36,911 bases of DNA from Catenulispora rubra (GTDB taxonomy: Bacteria > Actinomycetota > Actinomycetes > Streptomycetales > Catenulisporaceae), in contig NZ_JAACYW010000092.1 of the NCBI RefSeq assembly GCF_015356825.1, positions 1-36,911 on the forward strand, read 5' to 3'. The notes under the pieces are model-generated. The model searched no databases, was not told the DNA's origin, and was given only the letters and a program-made list of their open reading frames with translations. The position numbers were made by a program, and so were the translations under genes. Positions 27,187 through 35,396 of this stretch are shown here, piece by piece; within the stretch, counting starts at the first letter, position 1, and every line of letters starts with the position of its first letter.

Positions 27187-27920
27187 CGCAGCACCCGCCC
27201 GCCGTCGATGACCAGGGTCTGGCCGGTGACCGCGGACATCCGCGCGAGGTCGAGCACCGCGTCGGCGACCTCCGAGGGCTGGACCACGCGGCGCAGCGCG
27301 GTGGCGCCGAGCAGGCCCGCCAGCACGTCCGGGCCCAACTCGTCGGTCATCGCCGAGGCGACCGGCCCCGGCGCGACGCAGTTGACCCGGATGCCGCGCG
27401 GGCCGAGGTCCCGGGCCAGAGACCGGGTCAGCCCGAGTACGGCCGCCTTGGCCGCCGCGTAGTGCGGACCGAACGAGCCGCCGGTGAACGCCGCGGCGCT
27501 GGAGATGGTGACGATCGAGCCGCCGGCCTTCTCCAGGTGCCCGAGCAGCGCCTTGGTGACGGTGAACGGGATCTCGACGTTCAGCTGCATGCACTCGCGC
27601 CACTGCTCGACGGACAGGTCCTCCACCGGCACCGGACGTGCCCCGCCGACGGCGGCGACCAGCAGGTCGATGCCGTTCCACGCCGCCGGCACGCTCTCGA
27701 CCAGGCTCGCGATCCCCTCCGGCGTCCGCAGATCGGCCTGGACGGCGGTCACGCCGTCGTCCGACCAGGAACCGGCCCGGCTGTGGGTGTGCGCGAGGAC
27801 TTCGGCGTCGGCCCGCCGGCAGCCGGCGACCACCGCCGAGCCGAGGTCGCCGGACGCGCCGAGCACCACCACCCGTTTGACGCTGTTCTGTCTCTCGTTC
27901 TCGATCGCGGTCGCTGTCAC
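27183..27920 (-). CDS. Short-chain dehydrogenase/reductase
   Basis: The 245-residue SDR starts at GTG 27920, which overlaps the stop of the acid-reductase gene (GTGA). The cofactor motif is VVLGASGDLGSA near residue 20; later motifs are VAAVGGA (replacing NNAG), Ser in TISSAAAF, HYAAAKAAV with catalytic Tyr and Lys, and VAPGPVASAM. It resembles 3-oxoacyl reductase and 2,3-dihydro-2,3-dihydroxybenzoate dehydrogenase-like SDRs. It could reduce the aldehyde made by the neighbouring reductase or oxidise a dihydroaromatic. No isochorismatase-type gene is visible, which weakens the hydroxyanthranilate option. Confidence 0.87.
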   Translation of the reverse strand: MTATAIENERQNSVKRVVVLGASGDLGSAVVAGCRRADAEVLAHTHSRAGSWSDDGVTAVQADLRTPEGIASLVESVPAAWNGIDLLVAAVGGARPVPVEDLSVEQWRECMQLNVEIPFTVTKALLGHLEKAGGSIVTISSAAAFTGGSFGPHYAAAKAAVLGLTRSLARDLGPRGIRVNCVAPGPVASAMTDELGPDVLAGLLGATALRRVVQPSEVADAVLDLARMSAVTGQTLVIDGGRVLR

Positions 27921-29314
27921 GGCCGGACTCCTTGATCTTCTGATGCGGGAACGGTCCCCGGTTGTGGCACGAAGCCCAGATGTGCCTTGGGTTCGAGCAG
28001 GAAAGATCTGAGGCTGCCGTCGTGCGGCAGGCCCGGAAGGGTGTGCCAGGGCTCTGTCAGGCCGGTGACGACGCGCCGGACGGTCGGCTCGGCCAGCGCC
28101 CGGTCCGCCAGGACCGGATCGGTGCCGAGCAGGTTGAGCACAAGGCTGTCGCGCAGCGGACCGAGCGAGCCGTCCCACGGCGCCACGACGACGAACGGGA
28201 ACGGCAACTCGGTGCCGACCAAGGGATGTCCGGCGTCGGGGGCCGACAGGACGACCGGTCGCGCAGCGATCGAGCCGTCGGGCAGCGCCAGGAACGAACC
28301 GCCGTCGTAGCGGTCGCGGCTGTGATCGACGAACCCTGAGAACTGCGCCAGCGACTGCTGCAGTCCGCCCACCCGATCGACGCCGAACCTCGGCGGATCC
28401 GCATAGCCGGCAAGGCGTTCGGCGAGCCGGTCTGCCAGCCGCCCCGGATCGCCGCAGGTGAAGACCGCCGAGATGTTGGTGCACCGGACGCCGCCGTCCC
28501 CGGCGATCGCCCGCGCCAGATGGTCGATGACAGCCGCGTCCCCGGGCCGCACGGACTCGCCGACGGCCGCCTTCGACCGCCCCGGCCCGCGGACCAGCAC
28601 GTCCGACCGGCCGCCCCAACGCCCTACCGCGTCCGGACCGCCGTAGACGATGGACAACGGCGCGGACTTCACCAGATGGGAACTCACCGCGTGGTCCCCG
28701 GGAAGCACCGCGAGCCGGTCCGCGGGCAGCCCGGCCGCGAGCAGCGCCGCCGCGATACGAAGCGGCGTGAAGGGATCGCGGCCGCCCGGACGGACCACGA
28801 CCCGATAGCCGTATGACAGAGCCCTGACCCAGGTCAGATGCGGCTCGGAATGGTTGCTGGCGGCCACGACCCCGATGACCGGCGCGCGCGGTACCCACAC
28901 CACGCGGTGTCCGGGCCCGCTGTCCGGGGCCGGACGCTCCGCGGCATCAGCCGTGCCGAGCTGCCGCAGACCCTCGGCCAGCGCGGCGAGTCCGTCCTCG
29001 ACGACGCTCGGCGGCAGACCTGTGGCCAGCGCGGTCGATCGGATGTACGCGGCAGGGTCCAAGCCGTCGAGATCCGCCGACTCCAGCACCTTCGCGGCAT
29101 CATCGAACAGCTGCTGCCCGACCGGCCGGGCCGGTTCCGCGGCCCGCATCCGGTCCAGCACGGCCTGAACAAGCAGCGGCGGCACGTACTCGACCTCGGC
29201 GATCGGCTCGCCGGTCACCGCCGTCAGCACCCGACGGTCAACGGCCGCCGGGATGCCGGGCCCCGTCACCGCGGCCAGCCGGCGTGGCCCGCCCGAAGCA
29301 TGCAGTGCCGCCAT
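27917..29314 (-). CDS. Carboxylic acid reductase subunit, ALDH fold (GriC/LuxC-like)
   Basis: The 465-residue ALDH-superfamily protein has N154 in GVVAASNHSEP (oxyanion Asn position), a nucleotide region VVVRPGGRDPF, and nucleophilic Cys278 in GDGGVRCTNISAVF. It lacks the usual ALDH LELGG motif, as do LuxC-type acyl-CoA or acyl-protein reductases, which reduce a thioester to an aldehyde. It is coupled (TGATG) to the adenylating enzyme upstream. The same pairing occurs in grixazone biosynthesis, where GriC and GriD reduce 3-amino-4-hydroxybenzoate to the aldehyde. Next to anthranilate synthase genes, anthranilate to 2-aminobenzaldehyde is the simplest proposal. Reductive release of the NRPS peptide is an alternative. 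Confidence 0.75.
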   Translation of the reverse strand: MAALHASGGPRRLAAVTGPGIPAAVDRRVLTAVTGEPIAEVEYVPPLLVQAVLDRMRAAEPARPVGQQLFDDAAKVLESADLDGLDPAAYIRSTALATGLPPSVVEDGLAALAEGLRQLGTADAAERPAPDSGPGHRVVWVPRAPVIGVVAASNHSEPHLTWVRALSYGYRVVVRPGGRDPFTPLRIAAALLAAGLPADRLAVLPGDHAVSSHLVKSAPLSIVYGGPDAVGRWGGRSDVLVRGPGRSKAAVGESVRPGDAAVIDHLARAIAGDGGVRCTNISAVFTCGDPGRLADRLAERLAGYADPPRFGVDRVGGLQQSLAQFSGFVDHSRDRYDGGSFLALPDGSIAARPVVLSAPDAGHPLVGTELPFPFVVVAPWDGSLGPLRDSLVLNLLGTDPVLADRALAEPTVRRVVTGLTEPWHTLPGLPHDGSLRSFLLEPKAHLGFVPQPGTVPASEDQGVRP

Positions 29315-30387
29315 CAGTAGACCCCCTCGATCACCGTCGCGCCGCCCTCGCGGTACGGCGCCACCTCGGCGAGGCCGTCGAGGCCGCCGTAGAAGGAGCC
29401 GTGCGTGGGCGCGACGCGGATCGCCGAGTCGCGCTCAAGCACGTTCGGCAGGAACATCTCGCGGGTGATCAGGTGCACCAGGACACGTCCCCGCTCGCCG
29501 TAGGCGACCGCGTCGCCCGCGGCGTCGACCACCTCGACCACCGCGCGCGGCCAGAACGGCTGGAAGACACATGCCTGCTTGTCCTCCGCGACCGGTGGCC
29601 GCTGCGGGGCGATGCCCATCAGGCTGTTGCCGTAGATGCCCGTGACCACCGCCTCGGGGAAGTAGTGGTCGCGCACCATCCTCAGGCTCGACTCGTCGAA
29701 GCTGGTCCCGCTCCAGATCAGGCCGGTCAGCCGGCTGGCGAGCCGTTCGCGCAGTTCGGTCCGGGCGCACAGCGCCTCCAGGACCGCGGGCGTGATGAAC
29801 AGGACCCTGATGTTCTGCGTGGCCGTGACCAGCTCCACCTGGTCCAGGACGTGGTCGATGTACTCCTCGGCCAGCTCGGGCCGCCCGGTGCGGATCATCC
29901 GCTTGACCCACCGCGGGTCGAAGTCGATCGTGAAGCAGACGCCGCCGCGGGTCTCGGCCAGCCGCCGCATCGAGCGGCCGACGATGTGCGGGCCGGTCGG
30001 TCCGACGTGCAGCCAGTGGACGTCCCGGGGGAAGGCGTGCTCGTCGAACATCCGGTCCACCCACGGGATCCCCTCGGCCCGGCTGCCGGCCTCGATGATC
30101 CGCTTCGGCGTGCCCACGGTGCCGCCGGATTCGTAGACCTGGAACGGCCGGCCGCGGCAGCCTTCGGGAAGCAGGTCGTCGACGGGGACCGTGCGCAGTT
30201 CCGCACTGAGGTCGGGGAACCATCTGAGGTCCGCCAGGGTGGCGATGTCGGCGAGCGGGTCGAATCCGAGCTCTGCGACCCGGCTGAGCCAGAACTTCGA
30301 GCCGGTCGCCGGGTCGAAGTGCCAGCGCAGGATGTCCTGCAGATGCGGCGTGAACTGGTCGGTCGGCGAGGTGGTGTCGGCGGTCAT
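29314..30387 (-). CDS. Adenylate-forming enzyme, GriD/LuxE/PaaK-like (acid activation)
   Basis: The 357-residue protein belongs to the acyl-adenylate superfamily, in the branch with phenylacetate-CoA ligase, coenzyme F390 synthetase and LuxE. The phosphate-binding loop is YESGGTVGTPKRI (85-97); TGIYGNSLMGIAP corresponds to the YGxTE-like core. It ends shortly after FYGGLDGLAEVAP, so the usual mobile C-terminal subdomain of CoA ligases is short or missing, as in LuxE-type proteins (about 370 aa). It probably activates an aryl acid as adenylate and passes it to the Cys of the partner reductase or to a thiol. Its start overlaps the glutamine amidotransferase stop (ATGA). Confidence 0.75.
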   Translation of the reverse strand: MTADTTSPTDQFTPHLQDILRWHFDPATGSKFWLSRVAELGFDPLADIATLADLRWFPDLSAELRTVPVDDLLPEGCRGRPFQVYESGGTVGTPKRIIEAGSRAEGIPWVDRMFDEHAFPRDVHWLHVGPTGPHIVGRSMRRLAETRGGVCFTIDFDPRWVKRMIRTGRPELAEEYIDHVLDQVELVTATQNIRVLFITPAVLEALCARTELRERLASRLTGLIWSGTSFDESSLRMVRDHYFPEAVVTGIYGNSLMGIAPQRPPVAEDKQACVFQPFWPRAVVEVVDAAGDAVAYGERGRVLVHLITREMFLPNVLERDSAIRVAPTHGSFYGGLDGLAEVAPYREGGATVIEGVY

Positions 30388-31049
30388 CGGACGACCTGCC
30401 CGATGCCTGCGGCCGAACCAACCTGGTCCGCCGACTCGGCCGGCTCAGCAAGCTCGGCCAACTCGGACAGCTCAGCCAGATCGGCCGGCCCGCCGAGCGC
30501 GTTGGCGACGATGCGCAACCCGTGCTCGGTGAACAGGGATTCGGGATGGAACTGAACCCCTTCGATCGGCAACTCGCGGTGCCGCACACCCATGATTTCT
30601 CCGTCCGATGTCCGGGCGGTCACTTCCAGCTCTGCCGGAAGCGACGACTCGTCGATGACAAGGGAGTGGTATCGGACCACTTCGAAAGGATCTGGCAGGC
30701 CGGCGAACACCCCGCGGCCGTCGTGGAAGACCTGCGAGCACTTGCCGTGCATCGGCTGCCTGGCGTGCGTGATCTTCGCGCCGAAGGCCTGACCGATGCA
30801 CTGGTGTCCCAGACAGACCCCGAAGACCGGGATCCGGCTGCCGAGGCGGCGGACCACCTCAAGGGAGATGCCGGCCTGGTCCGGCGCACAGGGCCCGGGC
30901 GAGACGATGACCCGGTCCGGGGCGAGGCGTTCGAACTCCTCGACCGTCACCTCGTCGTTGCGCAGGACCCGGCAGCGGTGGCCCAGCCGGCCGGCGTACT
31001 GGACCAGGTTGTAGACGAACGAGTCGTAGTTGTCGACGACCCCGATCAC
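30384..31049 (-). CDS. trpG: Anthranilate synthase component II (glutamine amidotransferase)
   Basis: This 221-residue class I amidotransferase has DNYDSFVYNLVQY at the start, oxyanion loop VSPGP, nucleophilic Cys in FGVCLGHQCIGQAFG, and the His-Glu pair in VQFHPESLF. It supplies ammonia to the TrpE-type subunit, with which it overlaps by 4 nt (GTGA). Start GTG 31049. The C-terminus extends about 25 residues beyond the domain as an Ala/Glu/Leu-rich repeat (AELSELAELAEPAES), another low-complexity tail. PabA is the alternative family name, but the partner has TrpE-type residues. It is presumably a second copy dedicated to secondary metabolism. Confidence 0.9.
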   Translation of the reverse strand: MIGVVDNYDSFVYNLVQYAGRLGHRCRVLRNDEVTVEEFERLAPDRVIVSPGPCAPDQAGISLEVVRRLGSRIPVFGVCLGHQCIGQAFGAKITHARQPMHGKCSQVFHDGRGVFAGLPDPFEVVRYHSLVIDESSLPAELEVTARTSDGEIMGVRHRELPIEGVQFHPESLFTEHGLRIVANALGGPADLAELSELAELAEPAESADQVGSAAGIGQVVR

Positions 31050-32392
31050 CGGACCGCCCCTTCCAGATCGAAGCCGATGGCCCGGGCGACGGCGGAGAGC
31101 TTGGCCAGGCACTCGTGGTGTTCCTCGGCCGGATCGGAGTCGGCGACGATCCCGCCTCCGGCCTGCAAATGCGCGCGACCGCCCTGCAACACCAGGCTCC
31201 GGATGGTGAGGAAGAGGTCGGCGTGCTCGGCGCCGAAGCTCCCGACAGCACCCGAATACAGTCCTCGGACCGTGGGTTCGAGCTCGTCGATGATCTCCAT
31301 CGCGCGCACCTTCGGCGCCCCGGTCATCGTCCCGGCCGGGAAGGTGGCCCGGATCAGGTCGTCGGGCCGCAGCCCGGCCGCGGTCTCGCCGACCACGTCC
31401 GAGGTGAGGTGCATGACCCGGGAGAAGCGCTCGACCGCCATCAGCCGGGGCACCGTCACCGTCCCGGGACGGCAGACCCGGCCGAGGTCGTTGCGTGCGA
31501 GGTCGACCAGCATGCGGTGCTCGGCCTTCTCCTTCTCCGAGTCCCGCAGGTCGGCTTCGTTGCGGGCGTCGGCGTCCGGGTCGGCACCGCGCGGGCGGGT
31601 GCCGGCCAGCGGGCGGATCAGGCCTCTGCCTTCGGCCATCACCACGCACGGCTCCGGGGAGCAGCCGACGGCCTCGAAACGCGGTCCGCGGTACCAGAAC
31701 TGGTACGGCGAGGGGTTGCCGGCGACGAGTTCGCGATACGCCGCCAAGCCGTCGATCTCCGCCTGGACCGAGATCGCAAGCGAGAGCACGACCTGGAAGA
31801 CGTCGCCGTCGACGATGTACTGCTTGGCCCGCCGTACCGCCGCGACGTAGTCGTCGTATTCCAGACTCACCTCGGCGGCGCCGAACGCCCCCGACGACCG
31901 AAGCTGTGGCGCTTGCCTGTCCAGCGCGCGCACGGCGTCGTCCGCGACCCGCTCGGCGTCCTCGGGAGTGCGGCCGCGACCGATGACCACCGTGCGGCCC
32001 GGCTCGAAACGGACAAGCGTCTCGGGCAGGAAGAACTCGTACCGCGGCAGCGGACCGTCGGGCCGGGCCGGGAGGCGTTCGACGTCGCGGGCCGCGTCGT
32101 AGCCGAGGAATCCGACCCAGCTCTGTTCACCGAGGGACTCGGCTCCGGCGAACGTGAGCGAGGCGAGGAAGTCCACGGCGGCGGTCAGGCCGTCGCCGCA
32201 GAAGGCCAGTTCGCCGACGTGGAGCACCGGGACCACGTCCGGTTCGGCGGAACTGGTCAGCATGATCCTGCGGTCGTCGCGCAGCGCACCGGCCGCCGCG
32301 ATCGGGTCAATGGCCTGAGGTAGAACCCTGACATGTCGGCAGAGCACGTCGCCCTTGCTGATCGAGCTCTGGATCGAGCCGGAACGGTACAT
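31046..32392 (-). CDS. trpE: Anthranilate synthase component I (chorismate-binding enzyme)
   Basis: The 448-residue protein carries the chorismate-binding core: FQVVLSLAISV, NPSPYQFWY, RPLAGTRPRG, EKAEHRMLVDLARNDLGRV, MHLTSDVVGE, FPAGTMTGAPKVRAMEII and QAGGGIVADSDP. The Ala in PLAGT (PabB has Lys there) marks the anthranilate or aminodeoxyisochorismate type, not the aminodeoxychorismate type. At the position of the Trp-binding LLES motif of feedback-regulated TrpE the sequence reads IMLTSSAE, and the N-terminus is short, suggesting loss of tryptophan inhibition (inference). ATG 32392 sits 1 nt after the DUF362 stop, exactly as in the junction before it; GTG 32401 is possible. Product is probably anthranilate feeding the GriD/GriC-like pair. 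Confidence 0.9.
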   Translation of the reverse strand: MYRSGSIQSSISKGDVLCRHVRVLPQAIDPIAAAGALRDDRRIMLTSSAEPDVVPVLHVGELAFCGDGLTAAVDFLASLTFAGAESLGEQSWVGFLGYDAARDVERLPARPDGPLPRYEFFLPETLVRFEPGRTVVIGRGRTPEDAERVADDAVRALDRQAPQLRSSGAFGAAEVSLEYDDYVAAVRRAKQYIVDGDVFQVVLSLAISVQAEIDGLAAYRELVAGNPSPYQFWYRGPRFEAVGCSPEPCVVMAEGRGLIRPLAGTRPRGADPDADARNEADLRDSEKEKAEHRMLVDLARNDLGRVCRPGTVTVPRLMAVERFSRVMHLTSDVVGETAAGLRPDDLIRATFPAGTMTGAPKVRAMEIIDELEPTVRGLYSGAVGSFGAEHADLFLTIRSLVLQGGRAHLQAGGGIVADSDPAEEHHECLAKLSAVARAIGFDLEGAVR

Positions 32393-32393
32393 C

Positions 32394-33602
32394 TCAGCCA
32401 CCCTGGACCGCGGAGGCGTGGACCAGGCCGGCCGGCACCCGGAACTGCGTCCGCTCGTGCGCGGAGACGTCCTTGCCCATGGCGTACCGGAATCCGGCGA
32501 TCTGGATCGCGCGCGGCGGGCAGCCCTCGATGTAGACGCCGAGGTCCCGGCTCTCGTAGAGGCAGTTCCCGACCAGCACGACGGCGCCGACCAACGGCGG
32601 CGTGGTCGTCATCGGACCGGCCAGCACCGTCATCTCGCCGTCCCACTCCAGGAGTTCGGAGCGCAGCGCGACCATGGCGCCGGCGATGTAGCGGCGACAG
32701 GCCGGACAAGCCCGGTCGGCGTGGATGTGGATCCCGGGACGCGGGGCGACGATCTCCAGCGGCGCCTTCTCCATGTCGAACCGGATCGCGTCGGGATCGG
32801 TGCCGCGCAGTTCGATGTCGGCGAGGTCGAGCGGTCCCATGCCGCGCTGGTGCGCGTCGCGCAGATACGCCACGGAACCGGGGTCGAACCCTGCGATGGA
32901 CCCCACAGCGACGTCGAGCGCGACGGCGTTGCGGCTGGCGGCCAGGAACCCGACCTCGCGGGCCCGGCCGGCCATCGGGTAGTTGCCCTCGATGACCGTC
33001 GTGCCGTCACAGACCACGAGGTCTTGGTGGCGGAGCAGGTTGAGGTCGACCGTGGACTCGTCGACGCCGGCCATGTGCACGATCCGGGTGGTGTAGCCGG
33101 GAAGCAGGCCGACGAGGTTCTTCATCGCGTTGGAGTAGACGACGCTGGCGTGCGTCCGCAGCTGCGGGACGCCGATGAAGTAGTCGCAGTCCAGCACCAG
33201 GTCCGGTACGGCGATCGGGACCCGCAGCGAGGTCGCCGCCGGGATCGCGGCCACCCGCAGCGGGAGGTCGTCCAGGCTCACCACCCGGGCCCAGCGGTGC
33301 ACGGGATGGTCGCGCAGGACCTCGTAGATGTTGGCGGTCCGCTCCGCGACGGTCGGGCGCGCGCCGTGGTCGGCGACCCGGCGGGCCAGCGCGGCGAGCA
33401 GGTCGGCGTTGACGGCGAACCCGGGCTGGGTCTGGAACATGTTGGGCTTGATGAGGACTTCGTCGCCCTCGCCGAGCTCCGACAGCGGCTCGCCGAGCAA
33501 GGACAGGAGCTCGTCGAGGGCGGCGGAGACGGCGTCAGCGGTCGGGCGCGCGCCGGGATGGGCGAACGCGACCGGCGTGCGGGTGTTGCTGGCCTCGGAC
33601 AT
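32394..33602 (-). CDS. DUF362 family protein with four-Cys C-terminal region
   Basis: The 402-residue protein shows DUF362 hallmarks: VLIKPNMF (49-56), DCDYFIGVPQLRTH (138-151), YSNAMKNLVGLLPG (156-169), CDGTTVIEGNYP (198-209). The second half has IHIHADRACPACRR with His292, His294, Cys299, Cys302, then Cys347 (GNCLY) and Cys361 (EGCPPR), which could bind an Fe-S cluster or another metal. I cannot name a reaction for the family. It is unusual in an NRPS operon and lies between the cyclase-family gene and trpE with 1-nt gaps. In a locus that makes the nickel-pincer nucleotide but lacks LarA, this metal-ligand-rich protein is one candidate user; that is speculation. Confidence 0.8.
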   Translation of the reverse strand: MSEASNTRTPVAFAHPGARPTADAVSAALDELLSLLGEPLSELGEGDEVLIKPNMFQTQPGFAVNADLLAALARRVADHGARPTVAERTANIYEVLRDHPVHRWARVVSLDDLPLRVAAIPAATSLRVPIAVPDLVLDCDYFIGVPQLRTHASVVYSNAMKNLVGLLPGYTTRIVHMAGVDESTVDLNLLRHQDLVVCDGTTVIEGNYPMAGRAREVGFLAASRNAVALDVAVGSIAGFDPGSVAYLRDAHQRGMGPLDLADIELRGTDPDAIRFDMEKAPLEIVAPRPGIHIHADRACPACRRYIAGAMVALRSELLEWDGEMTVLAGPMTTTPPLVGAVVLVGNCLYESRDLGVYIEGCPPRAIQIAGFRYAMGKDVSAHERTQFRVPAGLVHASAVQGG

Positions 33603-33603
33603 C

Positions 33604-34269
33604 TCAGTCCGCCTCGATCGCGATCACCCGGGCCGGGGCCGCCTCGGAGTCGCGCACCTTGATCGGCAGCGCGTAGAGCTGGACGACCTGCCGGGTCAGC
33701 TCGTGCATGTTGGTCAGGTACTCGGCGATCGGGATGCCCGCGGTCAGCAGCGTGAGGTGCACCGGGGACGTGCCGTCGCCCGGCCGTTCGGTGAGGCAGT
33801 CGATGCCGACCAGGCTCGCGCCGTTGTCCACGGCCCACTCGGCGGCCGAGGGCGCCAGGTAGGGCGGGACGTCCCAGTAGTCCGGCCGGCCCCAGGCCCG
33901 GCTCACGTAGTCGGTGCGGACGAGCAGGCGGTCGCCGCGCTGCCAGATGTCGCCGACGCGCTTCTCGATGTCGTCCCCGGTGATCGGGGTGAGGTTCGCG
34001 ACATGGGAGAGGTCTGCGACGCAGGCGCGGCCGACGAGCGTTTCGAGGGGGACCGCGTCGATCCCCTCGGCATCGGGGAAGAAGTGCAGGCGGTATTCGA
34101 TGTGTGTGCCGTTGTGCGGGAACAGGTGCAGCTGCGAGAAGGTGCGGGTGGTCGGCGCCGGGTCGGTGTCCGGCGTCATCCGGCGCTCCAGGCCGAACTC
34201 CGGGAACCAGCCTGCCGGGTACGCGGGCATGCCCTGGTAGAAGCCGTGGGTCAGGTCGACGATTCTCAT
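33604..34269 (-). CDS. Cyclase-family metal hydrolase (kynurenine formamidase-like)
   Basis: The 221-residue protein starts MRIVDLTHGFYQGMPAYP, typical of PF04199. The metal-binding motif reads HNGTHIEYRLHF (52-63): His52, His56 and His62 are kept, but the usual Asp is Glu58 and the usual Pro is Arg60. Later motifs are DYVSRAWG, YLAPSAAEWAVD and GIDCLTE. Related enzymes are KynB, which hydrolyses N-formylkynurenine, isatin hydrolase and some polyketide cyclases. Its start overlaps the S66 peptidase stop by 4 nt. A formamide, lactam or isatin-like substrate derived from anthranilate or tryptophan would fit the neighbouring trpEG-type genes, but this is not shown. Confidence 0.82.
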   Translation of the reverse strand: MRIVDLTHGFYQGMPAYPAGWFPEFGLERRMTPDTDPAPTTRTFSQLHLFPHNGTHIEYRLHFFPDAEGIDAVPLETLVGRACVADLSHVANLTPITGDDIEKRVGDIWQRGDRLLVRTDYVSRAWGRPDYWDVPPYLAPSAAEWAVDNGASLVGIDCLTERPGDGTSPVHLTLLTAGIPIAEYLTNMHELTRQVVQLYALPIKVRDSEAAPARVIAIEAD

Positions 34270-35312
34270 GCTTGTTCTCCTTGTTCGCGGTGGGGCTCGC
34301 GGCGGCGGGGAAAGCGGAGCCCGTCGAACTCGCCGAGGACGACGGTCGCGCCGTAGGGGACCAGCCAGGACGGACACAGATGGCTGATATCGGCGTTGAC
34401 GAGCACGGGGTAGGTCGTGCCGGGCAGCAATTCCGCGAGGAGCCCTGCGACCTCGCGTGCCCACTCCTCCGCCGGCACGATCTGGTTGGCGCCGACGACC
34501 ATGCCGGCCAGCTTCGTCAAGTCCGTGCGGTCGGCGAGGCCGGCGAGCAGGTCGCGTACCGGGATCTCGTTGTAAAGGTTGACGTCCCAGAACAGCACCG
34601 AACCCTCGGTCTGGAGACCCCACTCGGTCACGAGCTCCGACAGCAGCGGCAGCGCGGCTCCCACCAGGGGGCCTTCGGCGCGGCCGCGCCGGATCCAGTC
34701 CAGGCCGCCCGGCCGGTCACGGACACGCTGCCGGTGCTGGACGTCCGGATTGATCCAGCTGTACCACTGGCTGGTGCGCGAGGGCACGGGCTTGCATATC
34801 AAGTCCGCGTCGGACATCACCGCTTTGCGGAAACTGTCGAGCGTCTCCGGGAAAGGACCGCCGACTTCACCCAGCTGGTGCAGGTACGTATAGCCGTAAT
34901 AAGTGACGAGTCCGACTTCGGACAGCAGGAACTGATTGAGAAAGACGTTGTCGCTGTATCCGATGAACGCCTTGGGATTGCTGCGGATGACATCCGCGTC
35001 CAGATAAGGGATGAGTTCGACGCTGCCCTCACCGGCGTCCCCGCAGAAGACGCCGGCGACGCTCGGGTCGGTGAAAGCCGCCATCAGGTCGGCGGCGCGC
35101 TCCTGTGCGGAGCCGGCCCTTCCGCCGTCTTCGGAGACGGCGTAGACGTTCTCGCCGTAGGAGACTTTGAATCCGAGCTCTGACAAGGTCTGCTCGGCCC
35201 GGACGACACGCTCGGGGCAGTAGACGATGTCGGGCAGAGCGGGACTCACGACCCTGATGTCGTCGCTCGCGGCCAGCGGTGCGGGCAGCAAAAGGCGTGG
35301 TGGCACTGGCAC
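34266..35312 (-). CDS. S66 peptidase, MccF-like (LD-carboxypeptidase / microcin C immunity family)
   Basis: The 348-residue protein starts at GTG 35312 (GGAGG upstream; GTG 35306 also possible). Family motifs are IPYLDADVIRSNPKAFIGYSDN with nucleophile Ser120, GLVTYYGYTY, and DISHLCPSWLVPYGATVVL with His311. At the catalytic Glu position (MccF Glu243) the sequence reads LFWDVN, so Asp243 appears to replace Glu. MccF cleaves the amide joining aspartate to AMP in processed microcin C and aspartyl-sulfamoyl adenosines, giving immunity; other members recycle murein peptides. In a cluster with an Asp/Asn-like terminal NRPS module and nucleotide-cofactor genes, a self-resistance or tailoring peptidase is plausible. 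Codon use is less GC-rich than in its neighbours. Confidence 0.85.
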   Translation of the reverse strand: MPVPPRLLLPAPLAASDDIRVVSPALPDIVYCPERVVRAEQTLSELGFKVSYGENVYAVSEDGGRAGSAQERAADLMAAFTDPSVAGVFCGDAGEGSVELIPYLDADVIRSNPKAFIGYSDNVFLNQFLLSEVGLVTYYGYTYLHQLGEVGGPFPETLDSFRKAVMSDADLICKPVPSRTSQWYSWINPDVQHRQRVRDRPGGLDWIRRGRAEGPLVGAALPLLSELVTEWGLQTEGSVLFWDVNLYNEIPVRDLLAGLADRTDLTKLAGMVVGANQIVPAEEWAREVAGLLAELLPGTTYPVLVNADISHLCPSWLVPYGATVVLGEFDGLRFPRRREPHREQGEQA

Positions 35313-35396
35313 ATTCCTCCAGACAGGACTGTGTTGCGCGTGGCGGCGATGCGCGCCACGATGCGTCGGGTCCGCCGTCTGCCGGCGGTACCCGCG

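Noticed and set aside
29314..32392. Pyrrolobenzodiazepine cluster because of anthranilate genes beside an NRPS
   Set aside because: The NRPS has three modules without a terminal reductase domain, and the usual proline-branch genes of such clusters are absent.
32394..33602. DUF362 protein called a lactate racemase (LarA)
   Set aside because: LarA belongs to DUF2088; the motifs seen here are those of DUF362 and no LarA active-site pattern was recognised. Only a hypothesis about cofactor use is kept.
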